DNA of 64,000 bases from JBJXHN01 sp046233135 (GTDB taxonomy: Bacteria > Pseudomonadota > Alphaproteobacteria > Rhodospirillales > Rhodospirillaceae), in contig JBJXHN010000008.1 of assembly GCA_046233135.1 (NCBI GenBank), positions 1 to 64,000 on the forward strand. The letters run 5' to 3'. A program made the translations under genes and the position numbers. The notes under the pieces are model-generated. The model was not told the origin of the DNA. It did no database searches and worked only from the letters and a program-made list of their open reading frames with translations. Of this stretch, positions 17,113 to 26,044 are shown piece by piece (within the stretch, counting starts at the first letter, position 1; each line of letters opens with the position of its first letter).

Positions 17113-18050
17113 TGCCCGCCAAAACCCTCCTGTCCCTGGTGGCCGGGGCGCTGTGCGTCTTTGCCATCGGCCTGCTGGTGCCGGACTGGCTGTCCTACAT
17201 CCTGATCATCGCGCTCGGCAAAGGGCTGGTGGTGCTGGGCCTGGTTCTGCTGATGCGCGCCGGCCTCGTGTCCTTCGGCCAGGGCCTGTACTACTGCGTC
17301 GGCGCCTACGTGGCGGGGATCATGACCCAGTTCACCCCGGTTACCGACGTGCTGGTGATCATGCTGGTGGCCATCACCGTCGCCGTTGCCCTGGCTGCCC
17401 TGGTGGGGCTGCTGCTCTGCCGCTACCGCGAGATCTTCTTTGCCATGTTCTCCATGGCTTTCTCGATGATCCTGTACGGCATCCTGGTGCGCTCCCAGGG
17501 GCTGGGCTCCACCGACGGCTTCAATGTCGCCCGTCCCACCCTGCTGGGCTGGGCGCCGGAAGGGGCGGATGCGGCCCTGCTGATCCTGGGCGTGGCGGTG
17601 GTGCTGGTCTTCGTGCTCGGCACGCTGATGAGCCGCTATGTCCACTCCCTGGCCGGGTACGCCGGCGAGGCGGTGCGCGAGAACGAAATCCGGGTGGAAT
17701 ACCTGGGCGGCTCCGTCTTCCAGATCATCTACGTCAAGTACCTGACCGCGGCCGCGCTGGCCGCCGTGGGCGGCTGCCTGACCGCGCTGGCCAGCGGCCA
17801 TGTGGATCCGGAAATGGCCTATTGGACCACCTCGGGCGAGTTCGTCTTCATCGCCCTGATGGGGGGCACGGCCCATGTGGCCGCTCCGCTGGTGGCCGCC
17901 GTCCTGTTCGAGCTGCTGCGCACCTATGCCTTCGCGCTGTCGCCCTACACCTGGCAGATGATCCTCGGCATCGCCCTGCTGCTCATCATCGTCTTCCTGC
18001 CCAAGGGGCTGTGGTCGCTGACCGACCGCCTCAAGAAGAAGCAAGCCTGA
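17112..18050 (+). CDS. Branched-chain-amino-acid-type ABC permease, LivM family
   Basis: 312 residues with about nine membrane segments, MRAGLVSFGQGLYYCVGAY near residue 41 and the EAV-like coupling helix (YAGEAVRENEIRVEYLG). It overlaps the LivH-type gene by one base, so translation is coupled. It pairs with LivH to form the transmembrane dimer of the importer. The C-terminal LPKGLWSLTDRLKKKQA is the usual basic tail. Confidence 0.9.
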   Translation: MPAKTLLSLVAGALCVFAIGLLVPDWLSYILIIALGKGLVVLGLVLLMRAGLVSFGQGLYYCVGAYVAGIMTQFTPVTDVLVIMLVAITVAVALAALVGLLLCRYREIFFAMFSMAFSMILYGILVRSQGLGSTDGFNVARPTLLGWAPEGADAALLILGVAVVLVFVLGTLMSRYVHSLAGYAGEAVRENEIRVEYLGGSVFQIIYVKYLTAAALAAVGGCLTALASGHVDPEMAYWTTSGEFVFIALMGGTAHVAAPLVAAVLFELLRTYAFALSPYTWQMILGIALLLIIVFLPKGLWSLTDRLKKKQA

Positions 18051-18063
18051 GGAGCGCGCGGTC

Positions 18064-18909
18064 ATGTCTCAAACGCAAACGCAAACCCAGACGCATGAGG
18101 CCTTCTCCGGCCCCCTGTTGCAGACCCGGAACCTGGAACGCAGCTTCGGCGCGGTGACGGCGGCGGCGGATATCAACGTCTCCATCGGCTCGGGCGAGGT
18201 GGTCGGAGTGATCGGCTCCAACGGGGCGGGCAAGACCACCTTCATCAACATGGTCACCGGCTACCTGCCGCCGTCCTCGGGAGACATCCTGATCGCCGGG
18301 CGCAGCATCGTCGGCCTGAAGCCTCGTCAGGTGGCGCGGGCCGGCGTCGGCCGCTCGTTCCAGGTGGCCCAGCTGTTCCCCGAGCTGACGGTGATGGACA
18401 ACATGCTGATCGCCATGGGGCTGTCGGTGGACAAGCGCATGTCCTTCCTCGCCCCCCTGCGCTCGGCAAAGCGGATCGAAACGGCGCTGGCGACCCTGAA
18501 GGACTACGAGATCGCCGATCAGGCCGACGAGGTGGTGGCGACCCTGCCGCAGGGGATCCGCAAGCTGCTGGATATCGCCATGGCGATGCTGCTGCGGCCC
18601 CGCCTGCTGCTGCTGGACGAACCCACCTCCGGCGTCGCCATCGACGACAAGTTCGCGCTGATGGAAACGGTGATGGGGGCGGTCCGTCGCAGCAGCGCCG
18701 CCACTCTGTTCGTCGAGCACGACATGGACGTGGTGCAGCGCTACGCCGACCGGGTGCTGGCCTTCTACGACGGCCGGGTGCTCGCCGACGGTCCCACCAA
18801 CAGGGTCCTGTCCGATCCCAAGGTCCAGGAACTGGTGGTCGGCCATCACCTGGACCTGAGCCAGGACGGTCCTGCCGGCCATGACGAGGAGGCCACTCCC
18901 TATGCTTGA
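18064..18909 (+). CDS. ABC transporter ATPase, LivG family
   Basis: 281 residues. Walker A is GSNGAGKTT, Walker B LLLLDEPTSG, and the H-loop lies in LFVEHDMDV. The signature region reads TLPQGIRKLLDIAMAML, where LSGGQ is replaced by LPQG, a substitution seen in LivG-type subunits. An odd low-complexity start, MSQTQTQTQTH, comes from a short tandem repeat of CAAACG units and precedes the conserved domain. It powers the LivH/LivM channel together with the LivF-type ATPase whose start overlaps its end. Confidence 0.9.
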   Translation: MSQTQTQTQTHEAFSGPLLQTRNLERSFGAVTAAADINVSIGSGEVVGVIGSNGAGKTTFINMVTGYLPPSSGDILIAGRSIVGLKPRQVARAGVGRSFQVAQLFPELTVMDNMLIAMGLSVDKRMSFLAPLRSAKRIETALATLKDYEIADQADEVVATLPQGIRKLLDIAMAMLLRPRLLLLDEPTSGVAIDDKFALMETVMGAVRRSSAATLFVEHDMDVVQRYADRVLAFYDGRVLADGPTNRVLSDPKVQELVVGHHLDLSQDGPAGHDEEATPYA

Positions 18910-19558
18910 GCTTCGCCATATCACCACCAGCATCGGCGGCACGGTCATCCTGCGCGATGTCAGCCTGTCGGTGGAGCGCGGGTCCATGGTCGGCCTGATC
19001 GGCCGCAACGGGGCGGGCAAGACCACGTCCCTGCGCACCATCATGGGGCTGATCAGGCCGACCAGCGGCACGGTCACCATCGACGGGGCGGATATGACAG
19101 CCCATGGCGCCTATGAACGGGCGCGCGGCCTGGTGGGCTACATGCCCGAAGACCGGCGGCTGATCCCCGACCTGACGGTGGAAGAAAACATCCTGGCCCC
19201 GGCCTGGGCCTGCGAGATCCCCAATGCCACCTCGCGCCTCGCCTGGATCTACGAGCTGATGCCCGAGGTGGAGGCCTTTGCCGGCCGTCGCGCGCTTCAG
19301 CTGTCGGGCGGCCAGCAGAAGCTGGTGGCGCTGGCCCGGGCGATGATGACCGGCGTGCACCTGCTGCTGCTGGACGAACCCTTCGAAGGCGTGGCCCCGG
19401 CGCTGTCCCGCCGTCTGGCCAGCGTGCTGCACACCCTGAAGGCTGAGGGGCTGACCGTGCTGCTGTCGGAATCCGACTACACCCACTCCGCCGATCTGCT
19501 GGACGCGGGGTACGTGATCGAACGCGGGGACGTCTCTCCGTTGGAAACCCTGGCCTGA
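18902..19558 (+). CDS. ABC transporter ATPase, LivF family
   Basis: 218 residues, slightly short for LivF. It has Walker A GRNGAGKTT, an intact signature LSGGQQKLVALARAM and Walker B LLLLDEPFEG. The H-loop position reads LLSESDYTH, without the usual His directly after Glu (commonly VEQN in LivF). I chose the ATG at 18902, which overlaps the LivG-type stop; an upstream in-frame start would extend into that gene. It is the last transporter gene before the enzyme genes of the operon. Confidence 0.88.
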   Translation: MLELRHITTSIGGTVILRDVSLSVERGSMVGLIGRNGAGKTTSLRTIMGLIRPTSGTVTIDGADMTAHGAYERARGLVGYMPEDRRLIPDLTVEENILAPAWACEIPNATSRLAWIYELMPEVEAFAGRRALQLSGGQQKLVALARAMMTGVHLLLLDEPFEGVAPALSRRLASVLHTLKAEGLTVLLSESDYTHSADLLDAGYVIERGDVSPLETLA

Positions 19559-19570
19559 GGAGTAAGCAAA

Positions 19571-20731
19571 GTGACCGGTTTTACTTTCGCGACGACCAAA
19601 AGCATCCTGTGTGAAGCGGGCGCGGTGGCCAAGCTGGGCACCCTGGTGGCCGGCCAGATCGGCAAGCGGGTCCAGGTGGTCACCGATCCCGGTCTGGTCA
19701 AGGCCGGCCTGCTGACCCCGGTGACCGAGAGCCTCGACAAGGCCGGGGTGACCTATGTCCTGTTCACCGATGTGGTGGCCGATCCGCCGGCCTCGGTGAT
19801 CCTGACCGCCTGCCACGAAGCCCGCGCGGCCAATGTGGACGGGGTGATCGGCCTGGGGGGCGGCTCGTCCATGGATGTGGCCAAGATGGTCGCCCTGCTG
19901 GTGGGCGGCGGTGAAGCGCTGGAGGACGTCTACGGGGTCGGCATGGCCAAGGGCAAACGCCTGCCCCTGATCCAGATCCCCACCACCGCCGGCACCGGGT
20001 CGGAGGTCACGCCGATCTCCATCATCACCGTCGGCGAGACCGAGAAGAAGGGCGTGGTGGCGCCCCAGCTGCTGCCCGACATCGCCCTGCTGGATGCCGA
20101 ACTGACCTTGGGGCTGCCGGCCCACGTGACGGCGGCGACCGGGGTGGACGCCATGGTTCATGCGATCGAGGCCTATACCTCGGCGTCGGCCAACAACAAC
20201 CCGCTGTCGCGGATGCTCGCCCGGCAGGCCTTGCAGCTGCTGGGGGCGAATATCGAAACGGCGGTGACCGACGGCCGCAACGTCCAGGCACGCTCGGACA
20301 TGCTGCTGGGCTCCATGCTCGCCGGTCAGGCGTTTGCCAATTCACCGGTGGCGGCGGTGCATGCGCTGGCCTATCCCATCGGCGGCATCTATCACGTGCC
20401 CCATGGCCTTTCCAACGCCCTGGTGCTGCCCCATGTGATGGCCTTCAACCGCAGCGCCTGTGCCGCCGAATACGCCCTGCTGGCCACGGATGTCTTCCCC
20501 GACCTGGTGGCCACGGCCGATGAGCGCGCGCGGGTGGACGCCTTCATCGAGCGGATGGCGGCGCTGACCAAATCCCTGGGGCTGGAAACCCGCCTGAGGG
20601 AGGTGGGGATCGGTGATAACGCCCTGTCGCATATGGCCGCCGAGGCGATGAAGCAGACCCGTCTGCTGGTCAACAATCCACGTCCGGTCGACGAGGACGC
20701 CGCGCTTTCGATCTATCAGCAGGCGTGGTAA
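19571..20731 (+). CDS. Iron-type (group III) alcohol dehydrogenase
   Basis: 386 residues, GTG start with GAGGAG ahead of it. The NAD-binding GGGSSMDVAK is near residue 96. The metal-binding region reads GVDAMVHAIEAY and HALAYPIGGIYHVPHG, with the Asp and three His ligands present. Family members oxidise primary alcohols, 1,3- and 1,4-diols or 4-hydroxybutyrate. It lies 12 bases after the ABC ATPase and 12 bases before a thioesterase, in one operon with a succinate-semialdehyde-type dehydrogenase. This makes 4-hydroxybutyrate or an alpha,omega-diol a reasonable but unproven substrate. Confidence 0.9.
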   Translation: MTGFTFATTKSILCEAGAVAKLGTLVAGQIGKRVQVVTDPGLVKAGLLTPVTESLDKAGVTYVLFTDVVADPPASVILTACHEARAANVDGVIGLGGGSSMDVAKMVALLVGGGEALEDVYGVGMAKGKRLPLIQIPTTAGTGSEVTPISIITVGETEKKGVVAPQLLPDIALLDAELTLGLPAHVTAATGVDAMVHAIEAYTSASANNNPLSRMLARQALQLLGANIETAVTDGRNVQARSDMLLGSMLAGQAFANSPVAAVHALAYPIGGIYHVPHGLSNALVLPHVMAFNRSACAAEYALLATDVFPDLVATADERARVDAFIERMAALTKSLGLETRLREVGIGDNALSHMAAEAMKQTRLLVNNPRPVDEDAALSIYQQAW

Positions 20732-20743
20732 GGGAATGCTTCG

Positions 20744-21199
20744 ATGAAACAGACCGCCAACAGCCGTACCGACTATGTCCGCTTCCGGTCGATCACCACC
20801 CGCTGGATGGACAACGATGTCTACGGCCATGTGAACAACGTCCAGTATTACAGCTTCTTCGACACGGCGGTGAACAGCCTGCTGATCGAAGAAGGGGTGC
20901 TGGATATCGAAAACAGCCCGGTGATCGGCCTGGTGGTCGAGACCTCGTGCGCCTATTTCGCGCCCCTGGCCTTTCCCCAGACCGTCGAGGCGGGACTGCG
21001 GGTGACGCGCGTCGGTTCCAGCTCCATCCGCTACGAGGTGGGGCTGTTCGCCGAGGGCGCGGAAACCGCCGCCGCCCAGGGCCACTTCATCCACGTCTAT
21101 GTGGACCGCGACAGCCGCCGCCCGACACCCTTGCCGGAGCCGCTGCGGGCCGTGGTCTCCACGCTGGTTCCGCCTACTCCCCTTTCGTCCGAGGCATGA
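20744..21199 (+). CDS. Hotdog-fold acyl-CoA thioesterase (YbgC/4-hydroxybenzoyl-CoA type)
   Basis: 151 residues. The typical N-terminal block is RWMDNDVYGHVNNVQYYSFFDTA, with the Asp-x-x-GHVNN pattern of the 4-hydroxybenzoyl-CoA thioesterase clan, followed by the helix and sheet of a single hotdog domain. It hydrolyses an acyl-CoA thioester to the free acid. In an operon with alcohol and aldehyde dehydrogenases it might recycle CoA from a dead-end thioester, or release the acid end product. Cytoplasmic; no signal peptide. Confidence 0.85.
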   Translation: MKQTANSRTDYVRFRSITTRWMDNDVYGHVNNVQYYSFFDTAVNSLLIEEGVLDIENSPVIGLVVETSCAYFAPLAFPQTVEAGLRVTRVGSSSIRYEVGLFAEGAETAAAQGHFIHVYVDRDSRRPTPLPEPLRAVVSTLVPPTPLSSEA

Positions 21200-21212
21200 A
21201 GGAACGCCACTG

Positions 21213-22679
21213 ATGAGCCTGACCCTGACCGATGCCGCCCTGTTGCAGTCCAAAGCCCTGATCGACGGGGCCTGGGTCGATGCGGACTCCGGCGCCACCC
21301 TGCCGGTGACCGATCCGGCGAGCGGCGCGGTGATCGCCAGCGTCCCCGATATGGGCGCCGCCGAAACCGCCCGCGCCATTGCCGCCGCCGAGGCCGCCTG
21401 GCCGGCCTGGCGGGCCAAGACCGCCAAGGAGCGGGCCGGCATCCTGCGCCGCTGGTTCGATCTGGTGATGGCCGCCCAGGATGACCTGGCCAGACTGATG
21501 ACCGCCGAACAGGGCAAGCCGCTGGCCGAAGCCAAGGGCGAAGTGGCCTATGGCGCCAGCTTCATCGAATGGTTCGCCGAGGAAGGCAAGCGCGCCTACG
21601 GCGAGACCATTCCCGCCCATGGCCCGGACAAGCGCATCGTGGTGATCAAGCAGCCGATCGGCGTGGCGGCGGCGATCACCCCATGGAACTTCCCGATCGC
21701 CATGATCACCCGCAAGGTGGCCCCGGCGCTGGCGGCCGGCTGTCCGGTGGTGGTGAAGCCGGCGGAGGAAACCCCGCTGTCGGCTCTGGCCATCGCCGAA
21801 CTCGCCCTGCGCGCCGGGGTGCCGGCGGGGATCCTGAACATCGTCACCTGCTCGCGGGCCAATGCGGCGGCGGTGGGCGGCGAGCTGACCGGCAACCCGG
21901 TGGTGCGCAAGCTGTCCTTCACCGGCTCCACCCCCGTCGGCAAGCTGCTGATGAAGCAGTGCAGTGAGACGGTGAAGAAGGTGTCGCTGGAGCTGGGCGG
22001 CAACGCGCCGTTCCTGGTGTTCGATGATGCCGATCTGGATGCGGCGATTGCCGGGGTCATGGCCTCGAAGTACCGCAACACCGGCCAGACCTGCGTCTGC
22101 GCCAACCGTATCCTGGTCCAGGACGGCGTCTATGACGCTTTCGCCGAAAAGCTGGCCGAGGCGGTGCGCGGTCTGGCCGTCGGTCCGGGCCTGGACGGGG
22201 TGACCCACCAGGGGCCGCTGATCAACGCCGCGGCCCTGGACAAGGTGGAACGTCACGTGGCCGACGCGGTGGCCAAGGGCGGCCGGGTGGTCATCGGCGG
22301 CAAGCGCCATAGCCTGGGCGGCACCTTCTACGAGCCCACGGTGATCGCCGACGTCACCCCGGAGATGTTGGTGACCCGGGAAGAAACCTTCGGCCCGGTG
22401 GCGCCCCTGTTCCGCTTCAGGAAGGAGGAGGAGGCTATCGCCCTGGCCAACAACACCGAATTTGGCCTGGCCGCCTATTTCTACAGCCGCGACATCGGCC
22501 GGATCTGGCGAGTGGCCGAAGCCCTGGAAACCGGCATGGTCGGGGTCAACGAAGGCATCATCTCCACCGAGCTGGCGCCCTTCGGCGGGGTCAAGGAAAG
22601 CGGCCTGGGCCGCGAAGGCTCCCGCCACGGCATCGATGAGTACCTGGAAATGAAGTACATCTGCATGGGCGGGATCTGA
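21213..22679 (+). CDS. gabD: NAD(P)-dependent succinate-semialdehyde dehydrogenase family enzyme
   Basis: 488 residues. The aldehyde dehydrogenase landmarks are ITPWNFPIAMITRK, FTGSTPVGK (cofactor), LELGGNAPFLVFDDAD with the general-base Glu, and NTGQTCVCANR with catalytic Cys294. The GQTCVCANR form and the MVGVNEGIISTELAPFGG end match the GabD/glutarate-semialdehyde group. It is predicted to oxidise succinate semialdehyde or a similar omega-semialdehyde, the logical product of the upstream alcohol dehydrogenase acting on 4-hydroxybutyrate. The ATG at 21213 is chosen; the longer frame overlaps the thioesterase gene. Its stop abuts the convergent 22680 gene. Confidence 0.87.
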   Translation: MSLTLTDAALLQSKALIDGAWVDADSGATLPVTDPASGAVIASVPDMGAAETARAIAAAEAAWPAWRAKTAKERAGILRRWFDLVMAAQDDLARLMTAEQGKPLAEAKGEVAYGASFIEWFAEEGKRAYGETIPAHGPDKRIVVIKQPIGVAAAITPWNFPIAMITRKVAPALAAGCPVVVKPAEETPLSALAIAELALRAGVPAGILNIVTCSRANAAAVGGELTGNPVVRKLSFTGSTPVGKLLMKQCSETVKKVSLELGGNAPFLVFDDADLDAAIAGVMASKYRNTGQTCVCANRILVQDGVYDAFAEKLAEAVRGLAVGPGLDGVTHQGPLINAAALDKVERHVADAVAKGGRVVIGGKRHSLGGTFYEPTVIADVTPEMLVTREETFGPVAPLFRFRKEEEAIALANNTEFGLAAYFYSRDIGRIWRVAEALETGMVGVNEGIISTELAPFGGVKESGLGREGSRHGIDEYLEMKYICMGGI

Positions 22680-23711
22680 TCAGATCCCGCAAGACAGGCT
22701 CCGCAGCCGTGCTAGCGCGGCGCGGGCCTCGTCTTCCATGCGGCCGACGATGGCCGCCAGGGGCTCGATGGCGTCGGCGAAGACCACCGATTGCCCCACC
22801 GACAGGGCACCCTGGCGGCAATCCCCCGTCTCGTAGGCCCGCCGTCCGATCCTGCCCGACACCAGCGGCAGCAGCGTGTCCAGCTGCCCCTGACCGGAAG
22901 CCTCCAGGGCGGCGACCGTGGCGCTGGTCTCGTTGCGCAGGACCCGCATGGTGTTGCGCAGGGATCCCAGGATCAGCTCCGTATCCCGCTCGCTGGCGGC
23001 GATCAGCCGGTCCTTGAAGCCCGGATGCGCCCAGATTTCCTCGGCCACCAGGAAGCGGGTGCCGATCACCACGCCGTCCGCGCCCAGGGCCAGGGCGGCC
23101 ACCAGCTGTTCGCCCGTGCCGATGCCGCCGCCGATCAGATAGGGGATCGACAGGGAATCCTTGGCCATCCGCCCCTGCACCATGCTGCCCACCAGATCGA
23201 GCCCCGGATGGCCGCCGCATTCGGCGCCCACCAGGGCCACCGCGTTGACCCCGGCGGCCTGGGCCTTCAGGGCATGGCGGACGGTCGGCACCTTGTGCAG
23301 CACGGTGATCCCCGCCGCCTTCAGGCCCGGCAGGTAGGGGGAAGGATCGCGGCCGGAGGTCTCGACGAAACGCACGCCCTCGGCGCGGATGACGTCGAAG
23401 ATCCGGTTCGTCCGTTCCCCTTGCACCAGCTTGGGCAGCATGGAGACGTTGACGCCAAAGGGCGCGCCGTCGCACAGGGTGCGGCAGCGGCGGATCTCGT
23501 CGCGCAGGGCGTCGTCGTCGGGGAAGCTGGCGGCGGTGATGAAGCCGATCATGCCCGCCCGGCCGGCAGCGGCCACATAGTCCGCATTGGCCAGCCAGTG
23601 CAGCCCGCCCGCAACCACCGGCAGCCGCGTGCCGAACAGATCGGTGACCGCCGTGCGCAGGGGCGCGGGCACCATTGAAGGGGGCGAGGGAGGAGAGGCA
23701 AGGGTTGTCAT
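22680..23711 (-). CDS. Nitronate monooxygenase / 2-nitropropane dioxygenase family flavoprotein
   Basis: 343 residues. TIM-barrel FMN enzyme features are PVVAGGLHWLANADYVAAA at the start, GAECGGHPG mid-protein (substrate loop with the conserved His), and PYLIGGGIGTGEQLVAALALGADGVVIGTRF for the phosphate-binding site. Members oxidise nitronates, and some act as enoyl reductases or with unknown substrates in acyl-CoA clusters. It is the last gene of a minus-strand unit with an enoyl-CoA hydratase and an acyl-CoA dehydrogenase. That setting suggests a role in fatty or aromatic acyl metabolism more than nitroalkane detoxification. Confidence 0.82.
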   Translation of the reverse strand: MTTLASPPSPPSMVPAPLRTAVTDLFGTRLPVVAGGLHWLANADYVAAAGRAGMIGFITAASFPDDDALRDEIRRCRTLCDGAPFGVNVSMLPKLVQGERTNRIFDVIRAEGVRFVETSGRDPSPYLPGLKAAGITVLHKVPTVRHALKAQAAGVNAVALVGAECGGHPGLDLVGSMVQGRMAKDSLSIPYLIGGGIGTGEQLVAALALGADGVVIGTRFLVAEEIWAHPGFKDRLIAASERDTELILGSLRNTMRVLRNETSATVAALEASGQGQLDTLLPLVSGRIGRRAYETGDCRQGALSVGQSVVFADAIEPLAAIVGRMEDEARAALARLRSLSCGI

Positions 23712-23735
23712 GGGGAATCCTATGGGGGCAGGGAG

Positions 23736-24554
23736 CTAAAGCGTGTCGTAGGCCGGGCGGCGCTTTCCCAGAAAAGCGCTCATGCCCTCGGCCGATTCCG
23801 GATGGTCCGTGGCGGCGACGAACAGCTCTGCCTCCAGGTCCAGCTGATCGACAAGACCATTGTGCCGGGCGCCTTCCACCAGCGTCTTGGCGCGGCCCAG
23901 GGCGGCGCGCGGCCCCCGGGCGAGCTGGCCGGCCCAGGTCAGGGCGTCGGCCAGGGCATGGCCCGGCTCGGCTACCCTGTTGACCACACCAAGCGCCCGC
24001 AGGCGGCCGGTGGTGACCGGCTCCCCGGTGAACAGCAACTCGCTGACCAGCTGATGGGGCAGACCCCGGCTGAGCAGGGCCGAGGCGCCACCGTCCGGGT
24101 TCAGCCCCACTTTGACGTAGGCCATGACGAAGCGGGCATCTTCGGCCGCAACGATCAGGTCGCAGGCCAGCGCGATGGAAAACCCGGCGCCCGCGGCTGC
24201 GCCTTCCACCGCCGCGATGACCGGCAGCGGCGTGGAGCGCAGGGCGGCGATGAAGCCGTGGAAGGCCGCCAGACTGGCCCGCCGCTTGTCGCTGGTGCTG
24301 GCCGGATCGTTCAGCCGCCGCAGGTCCCCGCCCGAGCAGAAGGTCCCCCCGGCGCCGCTGATGACCACCGCCCGCACCCCATCCCCGACCGCGCCGCGCA
24401 AGGCGGCCAATCCCTTTTCATAGACCGGTGGCTGAAGGGTGTTGCGGGTCGCCGGGTCGTTCAGGGTGAGGAGCAGAACCGCCCCCTCCCGGCGCACGTC
24501 CAGCGGGGTGTCCATCGGCGGAGCGGCAGCGGCAGCGGCAGTGGTGGCGGACAT
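23736..24554 (-). CDS. Enoyl-CoA hydratase/isomerase family protein
   Basis: 272 residues. Crotonase motifs are GGTFCSGGDLRRLND for the first oxyanion-hole strand and AVEGAAAGAGFSIALACDL for the second, then AYVKVGLNPDGGAS. The first 14 residues are a low-complexity Ala/Thr run; the next ATG (PMDTP) is an alternative start. The expected reaction is hydration or isomerisation of an enoyl-CoA. The Glu pair of classical hydratases is not evident (VGLNPDGG in place of E-rich loops), so isomerase or hydrolase activity is possible. It lies between the acyl-CoA dehydrogenase and nitronate-monooxygenase-like genes. Confidence 0.85.
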   Translation of the reverse strand: MSATTAAAAAAPPMDTPLDVRREGAVLLLTLNDPATRNTLQPPVYEKGLAALRGAVGDGVRAVVISGAGGTFCSGGDLRRLNDPASTSDKRRASLAAFHGFIAALRSTPLPVIAAVEGAAAGAGFSIALACDLIVAAEDARFVMAYVKVGLNPDGGASALLSRGLPHQLVSELLFTGEPVTTGRLRALGVVNRVAEPGHALADALTWAGQLARGPRAALGRAKTLVEGARHNGLVDQLDLEAELFVAATDHPESAEGMSAFLGKRRPAYDTL

Positions 24555-24601
24555 CGGGGAATCCTTGCCAGGGGTGGGGGAGAGGGAAGACGGGGCGGCC
24601 G

Positions 24602-25762
24602 TCAGGCGGCGGCGTCCTTGATCATGGCGCGGGCGATGACGACCTGCTGGATCTGGGTGGTGCCTTCATAGATGCGGAACAGCCGCACATCGCGATAGAA
24701 GCGTTCCACCCCGTAGTCGGCCACATAGCCCGCGCCGCCGTGGATCTGCACCGCCCGGTCGGCGACCCGGCCGACCATTTCCGAGGCGTACATCTTGCAG
24801 CAGGCGGCTTCGGTGGAAACGGCCTGGCCGGCATCCTTGCGGCGGGCGGTTTCCTCGACCATGCAGCGGGCGGCGTAGTGTTCGGCCTTGCTGTCGGCCA
24901 GCATGGCCTGGATCAGCTGGAAGTCGGCGATGCGCTGGCCGAACTGTTCCCGGTCGATGGCATAACGCAGGCTGTCTTCGATCAGCCGGTCGGCGATGCC
25001 GACACAGACGGCGCTGATATGCAGCCGCCCCCGGTCCAGCACTTTCATGGCCGTCTTGAAGCCCTGGTTCAGCTTGTCCGGCCCGCCGATGATGGCGCTG
25101 GCGGGCACGCGGACGTCTTCGAAGGTGACGTCGCAGGTGTGCGCACCCTTCTGCCCCATCTTGCGGTCCGCCACCCCCAGCGAGATCCCCGGCCGGTCCG
25201 CATCCACCAGGAAAGCGGTCACTCCTCGGGAATCCCGGCTGTCGGGATCGGTGCGGGCGAAGACGGTGAAGATCCCCGCTTCGGGTGCGTTGGTGATGAA
25301 GCGCTTGGTGCCGTTCAGGATGAAGTCGTCGCCGTCCCGCCGCGCGCTGGTGCGCAGGGATCCGGCATCCGATCCGGCGCCGGGTTCGGTCAGGCAGAAC
25401 GACCCCAGCAACGCGCCCGAGGCCATGCGCGGCAGATAGTGGGCCTTCTGCTCTTCCGTTCCATCGATCACCATGCCCTGGGAGCCGATGCCGTTGTTGG
25501 TGCCCATGATCGAGCGGAAAGCCGGAGAGGTCCGCCCGATGCGGAACATCACCTGCATCTCCTCGGTCATCGTCAGGCCGAGGCCGCCATAGGCTTCGGG
25601 GATCGTCAGGCCGAACAGACCCATGTCGCGCATGTCCCGCAGGATATCCTCGGGGATCCGGTCTTCGTCGGCCACGCGCTCTTCGGCCGGGCGCAGGCGC
25701 TGTTCCACGAAGCGGCCGACCGTGTCGAGAAGCTGGGTCAGGGTCTCCGGATCTAGGGACAT
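24602..25762 (-). CDS. Acyl-CoA dehydrogenase
   Basis: 386 residues, full family length. It has the N-terminal helical domain, the FAD-binding signature CLTEPGAGSDAGSLRT, the middle beta-domain (GTKRFITNAPEAG), and the C-terminal IHGGAGYVADYGVERFYRDVR with the end motif IYEGTTQIQQVVIAR. Short- or medium-chain type, with the catalytic base likely in YEGTTQ (Glu). The start at 25762 (MSLDPETL) is chosen over the longer frame, whose extra residues look non-coding. It is the first gene of the minus-strand unit, divergent from the IclR gene, and is likely regulated by it. Confidence 0.9.
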   Translation of the reverse strand: MSLDPETLTQLLDTVGRFVEQRLRPAEERVADEDRIPEDILRDMRDMGLFGLTIPEAYGGLGLTMTEEMQVMFRIGRTSPAFRSIMGTNNGIGSQGMVIDGTEEQKAHYLPRMASGALLGSFCLTEPGAGSDAGSLRTSARRDGDDFILNGTKRFITNAPEAGIFTVFARTDPDSRDSRGVTAFLVDADRPGISLGVADRKMGQKGAHTCDVTFEDVRVPASAIIGGPDKLNQGFKTAMKVLDRGRLHISAVCVGIADRLIEDSLRYAIDREQFGQRIADFQLIQAMLADSKAEHYAARCMVEETARRKDAGQAVSTEAACCKMYASEMVGRVADRAVQIHGGAGYVADYGVERFYRDVRLFRIYEGTTQIQQVVIARAMIKDAAA

Positions 25763-25840
25763 GGATGTGTTCCGTCTCGTTGCTGGGTCATGGGATGGGG
25801 TCATGGGACAGGGCATTGGTGCCACGTTCCGTCTGAGTGG

Positions 25841-25855
25841 TCAAGTTTGCGGAAA
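25841..25855 (-). promoter_or_regulatory. Candidate IclR-regulator operator, copy 1
   Basis: On the minus strand this reads TTTCCGCAAACTTGA. It lies 79 bases ahead of the acyl-CoA dehydrogenase start, within the likely promoter region, and resembles copies 2 and 3 in orientation relative to the genes each precedes. Confidence 0.45.
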
Positions 25856-25960
25856 AAGATTTCGATAAACGGAATAATGGCTCGAAATAGACTCGGGTCG
25901 TGAGGGTTGGCGGCGACCCGGCTGCGGTGTGGGGCGCGAAATTTTGATTAACGGGATAAA

Positions 25961-25976
25961 ATTCCGCAAAAGTTGA
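25961..25976 (+). promoter_or_regulatory. Candidate IclR-regulator operator, copy 2
   Basis: ATTCCGCAAAAGTTGA, 68 bases ahead of the chosen IclR start. With copy 1 it forms a widely spaced inverted pair (about 105 bp apart) across the divergent promoter region. The stretch between them is AT-rich in places (for example AAATTTTGATTAACGGGATAAAATT). Confidence 0.45.
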
Positions 25977-26044
25977 CGGTCGATAGGGGGCATGCGAAGG
26001 TTTGGCTCGTCCTTCCACCCGACGACCGAGGAGCCGCGACCGAC

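Noticed and set aside
22680..25762. Reading the nitronate monooxygenase-like, hydratase and dehydrogenase genes as part of the alcohol operon
   Set aside because: They are on the opposite strand, convergent with the GabD-type gene, and their first gene lies by the IclR regulator, so they form a separate unit.
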